Positions 1 through 5,297 of a stretch of DNA of 6,738 nucleotides are shown here, in pieces. The position numbers were made by a program, and so were the translations under genes. The DNA comes from Chromatiales bacterium. GTDB taxonomy: Bacteria; Pseudomonadota; Gammaproteobacteria; UBA6429; Thiohalophilaceae. The notes under the pieces are model-generated. The model was not told where the DNA came from and ran no database searches. It was given only the letters and a program-made list of their open reading frames with translations. Each line of letters begins with the position of its first letter. Within the stretch, counting starts at the first letter, position 1. The DNA lies in contig JAHEDB010000123.1 of assembly GCA_024641465.1 (NCBI GenBank), forward strand, positions 1 through 6,738, given 5' to 3'.

Positions 1-19
1 CGGTTTTCTTTTGGTTCTG

Positions 20-45
20 TTTTCTTTGTCCGATTACAAAGAAAA
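20..45. repeat. Perfect 10-bp inverted repeat
   Basis: TTTTCTTTGT at 20-29 and its exact complement ACAAAGAAAA at 36-45 are separated by the six bases CCGATT. The flanks (TTTTCTTTTGG before, an ACTCGGCCG-like stretch after) resemble dispersed T/A-rich palindromes seen between genes in several gammaproteobacteria, recalled from memory. The 3' arm is followed by TGAAC, not by a T-run, so it does not look like an intrinsic terminator on either strand. Confidence 0.7.
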
Positions 46-86
46 TGAACTCGGCCGTCCGTCCGAGAACGGACTTAGATCAATCA

Positions 87-123
87 TCGCGATAGCGATT
101 CAATTTAAAAAGCAAGTGCCAGA
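87..123. repeat. Hairpin direct repeat, copy 1
   Basis: The 17-bp core TCGCGATAGCGATTCAA (87-103) is identical to the core of copy 2 at 168-184. In both copies CCAGA follows 32 bp after the core start (119-123 here), with an A/T-rich variable segment between. The core includes the hairpin ATCGC-GATA-GCGAT (86-99). Copies 1 and 2 are 81 bp apart. Confidence 0.75.
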
Positions 124-157
124 GTCAGGAGATTGCCGCGCTAACGCTCGCAATGAC
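124..157. repeat. Imperfect palindromic element between repeat copies
   Basis: The segment starts with GTCA (124-127) and ends with TGAC (154-157). Inside are the arms ATTGC (132-136) and GCAAT (150-154), and GCG/CGC around CTAA. Read on the minus strand it begins GTCATTGCGAGCG and ends in GGCAATCTCC. That pattern is familiar from short dispersed repeats in many proteobacterial genomes, an identification made from memory that needs a search. It sits exactly between two hairpin repeats and accounts for the extra spacing between them. Confidence 0.5.
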
Positions 158-167
158 GACCTCTTTT

Positions 168-204
168 TCGCGATAGCGATTCAAAATAAGAAATATTTAC
201 CAGA
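168..204. repeat. Hairpin direct repeat, copy 2
   Basis: The core TCGCGATAGCGATTCAA at 168-184 is identical to copy 1. The stem is shortened at its outer end (CGC-GATA-GCG) because TT precedes the core instead of CA. CCAGA is at 200-204, at the same offset as in copy 1. The middle segment differs in sequence but is again A/T-rich. Confidence 0.75.
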
Positions 205-206
205 CA

Positions 207-241
207 TCGACAAAGTCGATTCAATAAAAAAAACTATCAGA
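207..241. repeat. Hairpin direct repeat, diverged copy 3
   Basis: TCGACAAAGTCGATTCAA at 207-224 matches the other two cores in plan and in the GATTCAA end. Its hairpin has changed sequence but kept pairing: ATCGAC (206-211), loop AAA, GTCGAT (215-220). A run of A and then TCAGA (237-241) replaces the CCAGA end of the other copies. It begins 39 bp after copy 2, so copies 2 and 3 are directly adjacent. The changed but still complementary arms suggest that the hairpin itself is what is kept. Confidence 0.55.
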
Positions 242-310
242 TCACCCCACCCTAACCAGTCGCTCCCGGCATCCATACCTCCCGCGACACGAGTACATCC
301 ATCTACGTCG

Positions 311-325
311 TCCCCTGCAAGGGGA
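311..325. repeat. Short hairpin just downstream of prfC
   Basis: TCCCCT (311-316), loop GCA and AGGGGA (320-325) form a perfect 6-bp stem 12 nt beyond the prfC stop codon. On the prfC strand no U-run follows, so it is a poor factor-independent terminator. It may still protect the 3' end of the message, or simply be a relic of a dispersed repeat. Confidence 0.4.
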
Positions 326-337
326 GGGAACATGGCG

Positions 338-1918
338 TTAGTGTTCGCGCGTGGCGCGAAACTGTATCTCCGGCCAGCGCTCCTGCATCAACTCCAGATT
401 GACCCGCGTCGGCGCCAGATAACTCAAACTTCCCCCCGCATCGAGCGCCAGATTATCCTCGGCCTTGCGGCGGAATTCGGCCAGTTTCTTTTCATCGTCA
501 CACTCCACCCAACGGGCGGTGTTGACGTTGATCGCTTCGAAACCGCATTCGACGCTGTATTCGGACTTGAGGCGATGGGCAACGACATCGAATTGCAGGA
601 CACCGACGGCGCCGACGATGACGTCGTTTCTGGTCAAGGGTCTGAACACCTGGGTTGCACCCTCTTCGCTGAGCTGATCGAGGCCTTTTTGCAGGGCCTT
701 CATTTTCAGCGGGTCCCTGAGGCGTACGCGGCGGAACAGTTCGGGGGCGAAGTTGGGGATGCCGGTGAATTTGAGGTCTTCACCATTGCTGAAGGTATCG
801 CCAATCTGGATCGTGCCGTGGTTGTGCAGGCCGATGATGTCACCGGGATAGGCAACCTCGACGTGTTCGCGTTCACTGGCCATGAAGGTCAGGGCATTGC
901 TGATCTTGACGTCTTTGGCGATGCGCACCTGATGCATTTTCATGCCGCGTTCGTATTTGCCGGAGCAGATACGCAGGAAGGCAATGCGGTCGCGGTGTTG
1001 CGGGTCCATGTTGGCCTGGATCTTAAATACGAAACCGGAGAAGTTTTCCTCTTCCGGTGACACCTTACGTGTAGCGGTATCGCGCGCCAGAGGCTTGGGG
1101 GCCACCTCGGCGACATATTCCAGCAGTTCATCGATACCAAAATTGTTGATCGCCGAACCAAAGAACACCGGGGTCAGTTCGCCATCGAGGAAGGCCTGCT
1201 CATTAAACTCATGACTCGCACCCTTGACCAGTTCGATCTCTTCACGCAGTTCAGCGGCCATGGTGCCGAGCACTTCGTCGAGGCGTGGGTTATCCAGTCC
1301 TTCGATCACCTCTCCATGCTGGATCTTGCCACCGTGGGTCGGGCTGAACAGGTGGACCCGATTGTGATAGATATGAAACACGCCCTTGAAGCGCTTGCCC
1401 ATGCCGATGGGCCAGGTGATCGGTGCGCACTGGATGGTGAGGACATTTTCCACCTCGTCCAGCAGTTCGACCGGGGAGCGCCCTTCCCGATCCAGTTTGT
1501 TGATAAAGGTCAGGATCGGGGTACTGCGCAGACGGCAGACATCCATCAATTTGATGGTGCGATCTTCCACGCCCTTGGCGCTGTCGATCACCATCAGCGC
1601 CGAGTCTACCGCGGTCAGGGTGCGATAGGTGTCTTCGGAAAAGTCTTCGTGGCCCGGGGTGTCGAGCAGATTGATAATGCAGTCCCCATAGGGAAACTGC
1701 ATCACGGCTGAACTCACCGAGATGCCGCGTTCCTTTTCCAGATCCATCCAGTCCGAGGTGGCATGGCGCGCGGCCTTGCGGCCCTTGACGGTCCCCGCCA
1801 GCTGAATGGCGCCGCCGAACAGTAACAGCTTTTCTGTCAGGGTGGTTTTACCGGCATCGGGGTGGGAAATGATGGCGAAGGTGCGGCGCCGGCGCATTTC
1901 TTGTAAAAATGAAGACAT
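338..1918 (-). CDS. prfC: Peptide chain release factor 3 (RF3)
   Basis: This is a translational GTPase that removes RF1 or RF2 from the ribosome after release of the finished protein; it acts in the cytoplasm. The 526-residue product follows E. coli RF3 (about 529 residues) along its whole length. Visible GTPase motifs are SHPDAGKTT (18-26, P-loop), ERGIS in switch I (63-67), DTPGH (86-90), NKLD (140-143) and GSA (254-256). Domain II begins near GFVFKIQANMDP (295-306), and the RF3-type C-terminal part contains FTGIPNFAPELFRR and ends in TREH as in E. coli. The chosen ATG matches the E. coli N-terminus (SFLQEM before RRRTFAIISHP); Met8 is a less likely start. AGGT about 11 nt upstream may be a weak ribosome site. 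The last codons form a perfect 7-bp hairpin (TTCGCGC/GCGCGAA, 344-360). The gene stands alone and is divergent from the membrane-protein gene. Confidence 0.97.
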   Translation of the reverse strand: MSSFLQEMRRRRTFAIISHPDAGKTTLTEKLLLFGGAIQLAGTVKGRKAARHATSDWMDLEKERGISVSSAVMQFPYGDCIINLLDTPGHEDFSEDTYRTLTAVDSALMVIDSAKGVEDRTIKLMDVCRLRSTPILTFINKLDREGRSPVELLDEVENVLTIQCAPITWPIGMGKRFKGVFHIYHNRVHLFSPTHGGKIQHGEVIEGLDNPRLDEVLGTMAAELREEIELVKGASHEFNEQAFLDGELTPVFFGSAINNFGIDELLEYVAEVAPKPLARDTATRKVSPEEENFSGFVFKIQANMDPQHRDRIAFLRICSGKYERGMKMHQVRIAKDVKISNALTFMASEREHVEVAYPGDIIGLHNHGTIQIGDTFSNGEDLKFTGIPNFAPELFRRVRLRDPLKMKALQKGLDQLSEEGATQVFRPLTRNDVIVGAVGVLQFDVVAHRLKSEYSVECGFEAINVNTARWVECDDEKKLAEFRRKAEDNLALDAGGSLSYLAPTRVNLELMQERWPEIQFRATREH

Positions 1919-1959
1919 ACTGAGATATTACCTAATCGGTCGGCTACGAAAAACGGGCT

Positions 1960-1965
1960 ATTGTA
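1960..1965 (-). promoter_or_regulatory. Possible prfC promoter, -10 element
   Basis: On the minus strand TACAAT (five of six to TATAAT) lies so that transcription would start about 35 nt before the prfC ATG. The -35 region is weak: TTCTTA at an 18-bp spacing matches only three of six. The same TACAATAG string occurs upstream of the phosphatase gene. Confidence 0.35.
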
Positions 1966-2086
1966 CCGGAAAAATCCCCACTATAAGAAATAATTCCGCT
2001 TTGCCCGGGCCGTTACTGCTAAAATCCTGCTAAGACATTTCATGCAATAATAAGCAAACCGTAGAAAAAAACCGGAGAAGCGGCTG

Positions 2087-2854
2087 ATGGATTCCCAGCC
2101 AGTCACACCCCAACCGATAGATAAATTGCTCGAGTCCGGCTTCAGACTCTTCCGGAGCGGATTCAGGGACATACTACGCATCCTGATTGCCCAGACGCTC
2201 AGCATGCTGGTGTTGTTTATTGTTTTATTCTTTATCACTATCGCACTCACCGCCAATATGTCTGCGCACCATCTCAAAGCCGGGGTGGTCATTACACTCA
2301 CCCTGTCCTTACTGTTCGTGCTGGCGATACAACTCAGCTTCATTGCCGCCTTCACCGCCAAGTTCTGGGCCATCTCTTCGAATAAAAATATATCCTGCAC
2401 CCATGCCTATGCCGTCGGTATCCGCAAGGCACTGCCGCTATTGTTATGGTTGGTCCTGTATGTGCTGATCGTCGCAACGGGTATGATGTTGTTGTTCGTG
2501 CCGGGCCTGATATTGATGGTTTCTTTATTTATGGGTGGCGGCCTGATCATCCAGGATCACATTTCTGTTATCGAGGCCATCCGCGCCAGTCACCGCATGG
2601 TGATGCCCTGTCTGCGCAGAACCCTGCTGTATCTGAGTATCGCCGTGTTAATTACCCTGCTGGCCTATTTTGTCACGGTCTTTCCGTTGGGGATCTTTAT
2701 CGCCTATCTCACATCTAACCAACCGATGTTGAGCGGTATCATTGTGCCGGTAAAATACGCCCTCATCGTGATCCTGGTGCCGCTGTTTGTCGCGCTGATG
2801 ATCCCTTATTTCAAGGATCTGCGACTACGCCAGCAAATTGGATTCAAGCAATAG
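2087..2854 (+). CDS. Six-helix inner-membrane protein, YciC-like
   Basis: The 255-residue product is mostly hydrophobic, with about six membrane segments: near 32-56, 66-91, 115-135, 136-156, 178-207 and 215-241. A short polar N-terminus precedes them, containing an amphipathic stretch LLESGFRLFRSGFRDILR, and a charged tail KDLRLRQQIGFKQ follows. The centre, VPGLILM (138-144) followed by IIQDHISVIEAIRASHRMV (154-172), matches the plan of E. coli YciC/UPF0259 and related domains (VPG, then a variable helix, then a polar QD...A.R.S.R segment). No catalytic motif is seen and the function of the family is poorly known; a role in the membrane or envelope is inference. A good Shine-Dalgarno GGAG (2074-2077) lies 9 nt before the ATG and fixes the start. 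No terminator follows directly, so its message may end at the terminator at 3088-3118. It shares the divergent spacer with prfC. Confidence 0.8.
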   Translation: MDSQPVTPQPIDKLLESGFRLFRSGFRDILRILIAQTLSMLVLFIVLFFITIALTANMSAHHLKAGVVITLTLSLLFVLAIQLSFIAAFTAKFWAISSNKNISCTHAYAVGIRKALPLLLWLVLYVLIVATGMMLLFVPGLILMVSLFMGGGLIIQDHISVIEAIRASHRMVMPCLRRTLLYLSIAVLITLLAYFVTVFPLGIFIAYLTSNQPMLSGIIVPVKYALIVILVPLFVALMIPYFKDLRLRQQIGFKQ

Positions 2855-2956
2855 GATCGTTTGCGGCAAGATGGACGATTGATTTTACCAATAGGGCGAT
2901 AAGTTTTTATTAATTAATTACATGGGCTTAGCGGCTGCATCTTACGTTATCTATGA

Positions 2957-3001
2957 TTGATCTGGATCAAGTACTGCATCCCATCGTTCTGCCAGTATAC
3001 A
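2957..3001 (+). promoter_or_regulatory. FNR/ANR-type promoter: perfect operator plus -10 region
   Basis: TTGATCTGGATCAA at 2957-2970 equals the FNR consensus TTGAT-N4-ATCAA with no mismatch. Its centre is at 2963.5. A start at 3005 would place the centre at -41.5, the classic position for activation by FNR. The -10 region is CAGTAT (2993-2998) for that start, or TATACA (2996-3001) for a start near 3008. No good -35 hexamer is needed or seen, as usual for FNR-dependent promoters. An A/T-rich tract (TTTTTATTAATTAATTA, 2903-2919) lies further upstream. No protein gene starts downstream on this strand; the next elements are the stem-loops of the small RNA. Confidence 0.75.
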
Positions 3002-3004
3002 CAC

Positions 3005-3118
3005 CAAGGCAACTTAGTCTCTTCCTAGCAACCCAATGCAATTCATTAAGTTGCCTTATATCCTCTACCACAGGTTGGTATTATTATGAGGGAACTGCAA
3101 AAGTTCCCTCTTTTTTTT
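3005..3118 (+). ncRNA. Candidate FNR-controlled small RNA, about 114 nt
   Basis: Three stem-loops follow the FNR promoter. SL1 pairs AAGGCAACTTA (3006-3016) with its exact complement at 3047-3057, an 11-bp stem with a 30-nt loop. SL2 pairs TACCA (3066-3070) with TGGTA (3076-3080). SL3 is the intrinsic terminator at 3088-3110, followed by eight T. The A/U-rich stretch UAUUAUUAU before SL3 and the long U-tail are what Hfq-binding RNAs usually show. The SL1 loop contains CUCUUCCU and the SL1-SL2 linker contains UCCUC. Both are complementary to Shine-Dalgarno-type sequences, as expected of seeds that block translation. FnrS of E. coli and AniS of Neisseria are known FNR-activated small RNAs of similar size and role; no sequence match to them is claimed. 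Exact 5' end, Hfq binding and targets are inference. A 3'-UTR origin from the upstream membrane-protein message is the main alternative. Confidence 0.7.
3088..3118 (+). terminator. Intrinsic terminator of the small RNA
   Basis: GAGGGAACT (3088-3096) and its exact complement at 3102-3110 form a 9-bp stem with the loop GCAAA. Eight T follow at 3111-3118. The orientation is rightward only: on the opposite strand the hairpin is followed by ATAATAATACC, without a U-run. The T-tract overlaps the stop codon of the convergent phosphatase gene (3117-3119). Confidence 0.93.
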
Positions 3119-3911
3119 ATTGCTGCATTTGACAGCGTTTAAACCACGACTCAAACAAAACCTGACTAACACCGGCCACCGCAGAACGTGCCTGCAACGT
3201 TTGGCTAAACACAGGCTCGCCTTGCAGGGTCGATGAATATCCCCCCGCCTCCGCGAAAACCAGCTGGCCCGCGGCGTAGTCCCAGATATTTTGCCGACCG
3301 TGCAAATAGACATGACTGCGGGCCGCCGCCATCCAGCACCAGTCGAGGGCCACGGAACCAAAGCTGCGTTGTGATTTGTAGGGCGGGTCGCTGGCAAGAC
3401 TGGCTGCCAGGGCCGGTGGCAGGCGTTTGAAATCCACGATAGCGATCATCGGTTCGTCAGGCGAGTCTGTATCACGCAGCGCAAGGGGTTGACCATTCAA
3501 CCACGCCCCCTGACCGCGAATCGCCGAAAAACATTCCTTGCGGAGCGGATCGTAGACAATCCCCAGTTTGACCTGGCCGTTTTCGAGCAGGGCCAGTGAG
3601 GGGGCAAAATACGGGATGCCCATGGCAAAGTTGCTGGTGCCATCCAGCGGGTCCAGGCACCACAGGCCCTTACCCGTGGTCAAGAGTAATTCCTGCTGTT
3701 GCACCTGGTCCATTTCTTCGGCGAGAAAGATGTAGTCCGGCCAGAGCGCGGCCAGCTCGGCTTGTATACGCTGCTGCATGGCCAGGTCGGCCTCGGTCAC
3801 CAGGCTGCCATCGGCCTTGACGCTGTGGCCGACATGGCGAAAACGCGGCAATAACTCTTGCTCGCTGGCGGCAATCAGCAGGGGGATGATTTTGTTGAGC
3901 ATGGATTGCAT
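3117..3911 (-). CDS. Inositol-monophosphatase-family phosphatase (SuhB/CysQ-like)
   Basis: The 264-residue product has the full set of Mg2+-dependent phosphatase motifs of this family. These are TEAD (39-42), LAEEM with the metal-binding acidic pair (63-67), WCLDPLDGTSNF (84-95, with metal ligands D87 and D90) and WDYAAG near the C-terminus (210-215, with D211), followed by VFAEAGG. Family members remove phosphate from inositol monophosphate, 3'-phosphoadenosine 5'-phosphate or sugar phosphates in the cytoplasm. The sequence alone does not tell which, so no symbol is given. Length is normal. The first ATG is taken (Met4 is close behind), and no clear Shine-Dalgarno is seen before either. It follows rimI by 86 bp and may have its own promoter there. 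Its stop codon lies in the T-tract of the opposing small-RNA terminator, and no terminator for this strand is visible. Confidence 0.9.
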   Translation of the reverse strand: MQSMLNKIIPLLIAASEQELLPRFRHVGHSVKADGSLVTEADLAMQQRIQAELAALWPDYIFLAEEMDQVQQQELLLTTGKGLWCLDPLDGTSNFAMGIPYFAPSLALLENGQVKLGIVYDPLRKECFSAIRGQGAWLNGQPLALRDTDSPDEPMIAIVDFKRLPPALAASLASDPPYKSQRSFGSVALDWCWMAAARSHVYLHGRQNIWDYAAGQLVFAEAGGYSSTLQGEPVFSQTLQARSAVAGVSQVLFESWFKRCQMQQ

Positions 3912-3962
3912 ACGTTTGTTATTACTCAGCTTGTTATGACGCGCCGCGTTGGCGGGAGGACT

Positions 3963-3968
3963 ATTGTA
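3963..3968 (-). promoter_or_regulatory. Possible promoter of the phosphatase gene, -10 element
   Basis: On the minus strand TTTACAATAG contains TACAAT, about 45 nt of leader ahead of the phosphatase ATG. A -35 candidate TTAATC at an 18-bp spacing matches three of six. The element is similar to the one proposed for prfC. It would allow expression separate from rimI. Confidence 0.3.
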
Positions 3969-3997
3969 AAAGAACGGTAGCGGGGAGATTAAATTTC

Positions 3998-4486
3998 TTA
4001 TTCGGTGTCGCTGGGGTAATGTTGCAGATCGAGGCCCATCACCAGGGCATCTTCGCGACCCTTTTTATCCGGGTAATAACCCTTGCGGATACCGATCTCG
4101 CTAAAACCCAGGCTCTCATAGAGATTGACGGCAACCGTATTAGAGGGGCGCACCTCGAGCAGGACGGTCTCAACCTTGTGCTTGCGGGCCGTGAGCAACA
4201 GGTGTTTCATCATCTGTCGGCCCAGGTCCCGGCCACGTGATTCCTTCTGCACCACCACGGTGAGGACATGCGCCTCACCGCCACCGATGGACATCACGCC
4301 ATAGGCCAGCACACGGCCATTTTCTTCGTAGACCCAGCAGTTATAACCCACGTGCAGGCAATCGTAGAAAATGCCGCGCGTCCAGGGAAATTCGTAGGAG
4401 GCCTCTTCGATGGCCAGCACCGCATTGAGATCGACCTCCAGCATGGGGCGTAGGCCGTTATCACCGGGTTTGAGGACTGCAACCAT
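3998..4486 (-). CDS. rimI: Ribosomal protein S18-alanine N-acetyltransferase
   Basis: This GNAT-fold enzyme of 162 residues transfers acetyl from acetyl-CoA to the N-terminal alanine of ribosomal protein S18. It matches E. coli RimI in the segment IEEASYEFPW (26-35) and from VLLEVRPSNTVAVNLYESLGF (108-128) to GYYPDKKGREDALVM (136-150). E111 and Y123 correspond to the catalytic E103 and Y115 of the enteric enzyme. The acetyl-CoA loop reads RGRDLGR (84-90): the first glycine of the usual R/Q-x-x-G-x-G is Asp87 (codon GAC). An N-terminal extension of about 11 residues and a polar tail LQHYPSDTE are additional. The first ATG is taken; Met15 is possible, and neither has a clear ribosome site. It lies 72 bp after the glycosylase stop, in an A/T-rich spacer without a terminator, so co-transcription with leuA is plausible. 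Confidence 0.9.
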   Translation of the reverse strand: MVAVLKPGDNGLRPMLEVDLNAVLAIEEASYEFPWTRGIFYDCLHVGYNCWVYEENGRVLAYGVMSIGGGEAHVLTVVVQKESRGRDLGRQMMKHLLLTARKHKVETVLLEVRPSNTVAVNLYESLGFSEIGIRKGYYPDKKGREDALVMGLDLQHYPSDTE

Positions 4487-4558
4487 AATCTAAGGAATCA
4501 ACTGTGTATAAATATTCAACAACGAGTTCAGGGCTATTTTTTTTGTTTGTCTTTCAGT

Positions 4559-5290
4559 TTAGACAGCTTTGGCCGGATCCCCAAGTATCCGCTGGGCAAA
4601 TATCAGATCCTGCCAGGCCTTGCGCTTGTCCGACGGGGTGCGCAGCAGGTCGGCCGGGTGGTAGGTGACGATCAGCGGGGTATCGGTCAGGGTATAGCGG
4701 TGTAGCTGGCCGCGCATTTTGCCCAGATTCATGTCGGTTTGCAGCAGGCGCTGCGCCGCGATCCGCCCCAGGGCCAGGATCAGCTTCGGTTGGATCAACT
4801 CGATCTGACGCACGAGATACTGGCTACAGAGGGCGGCCTCCTCCGGTTTCGGATCCCGATTGTTGGGTGGCCGACACTTGAGGATATTGGCGATGTAGAC
4901 CTCCTGCCGTTGCAGGCGGATGGCCTTGAGCATGGCGTTGAGCAACTGACCGGCCCGGCCGACAAAGGGTTCGCCCTGGCGGTCTTCCTCCGCGCCAGGC
5001 GCCTCACCGATGATCAGCAGCTCAGCGCGGGGATTGCCCACCCCGAACACCGTCTGGGTCCGGCCCTGATGCAACTCGCACAGTGTGCAGGCACTCACCC
5101 TGGCCTGCAGGGCCGACCAGTCCAGCTGGGACAGGTCGTCTGAACTGGATGGGTTTATCGATGGAACGGGGTCGGCCTGGGGATTTGCCGCGGTGACCAA
5201 CGGTATCGCATTCACCTGGATATCCGCATCCCGCTGCACCCAGATATCGATCCCCATTGCCTGGAGGTAGGCCTGTTGCCGGGAGTCCAT
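4559..5290 (-). CDS. Family-4 type Fe-S uracil-DNA glycosylase
   Basis: The enzyme removes uracil from DNA in the first step of base-excision repair. From the chosen ATG it has 243 residues. Four cysteines (68, 71, 139, 155; the first two as CTLC) are the expected 4Fe-4S ligands. GEAPGAEE (95-102) is the active-site motif A in its family-4 form, FVGRAGQLL (109-117) is the uracil-pocket segment, and HPADLLR (211-217) is motif B. The N-terminal 20 residues (S-R, then YLQAMGI, then W, R) form a separate conserved-looking tag joined by a Pro/Ser-rich linker (about 21-55). This tag resembles the start of HolD. An ATG at 5365 would add 25 residues inside leuA; I reject it because the tag begins at the inner ATG. 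The start lies 7 nt after the leuA stop, which suggests coupling; GGGGA 14 nt upstream is a poor ribosome site. Confidence 0.9.
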   Translation of the reverse strand: MDSRQQAYLQAMGIDIWVQRDADIQVNAIPLVTAANPQADPVPSINPSSSDDLSQLDWSALQARVSACTLCELHQGRTQTVFGVGNPRAELLIIGEAPGAEEDRQGEPFVGRAGQLLNAMLKAIRLQRQEVYIANILKCRPPNNRDPKPEEAALCSQYLVRQIELIQPKLILALGRIAAQRLLQTDMNLGKMRGQLHRYTLTDTPLIVTYHPADLLRTPSDKRKAWQDLIFAQRILGDPAKAV

Positions 5291-5297
5291 AAGCGAT

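Larger units (their letters stand above)
1..337. other. Gene-free region made of small palindromic repeats downstream of prfC
   Basis: No credible gene lies here. The plus-strand open frame that crosses it continues through prfC in antisense and is an artefact. The stretch is AT-richer than the genes around it and contains many short inverted repeats: a 10-bp stem at 20-45, GTCCG/CGGAC with an AGAA loop at 61-74, hairpin repeats at 87-123, 168-204 and 207-241, an imperfect dyad at 124-157, and TCCCCT/AGGGGA at 311-325. The text at 241-257 (CACCCCACCCTAACC) together with the 311-325 hairpin resembles pieces of dispersed repeats common between proteobacterial genes; this resemblance is from memory. 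No hairpin with a following U-run, as expected of a prfC terminator, is seen on the minus strand. Confidence 0.7.

Noticed and set aside
87..241. The repeats at the left edge as a CRISPR array
   Set aside because: There are only three copies, the core is interrupted by another element, the units are too short and variable, and there is no conserved-length spacer pattern and no cas gene.
11..1060. Plus-strand open frame of 349 codons starting in the repeat region
   Set aside because: Most of it is antisense to prfC, whose identity is certain. The N-terminal part only translates the palindromic repeats, and no ribosome site or known protein motif is seen.
1211..1711. Plus-strand open frame of 166 codons within prfC
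   Set aside because: It is an antisense shadow of the RF3 GTPase domain, with a composition typical of complementary-frame translation.
1961..1987. Plus-strand promoter TTGTAC / TATAAG for the membrane-protein gene
   Set aside because: The -10 is good but the spacing is only 15 bp and the -35 matches three of six. It is too weak to annotate.
4536..4543. T8 run between rimI and the glycosylase as a terminator
   Set aside because: No stable stem precedes it on the plus strand, where no gene ends, and on the minus strand it is an A-run.
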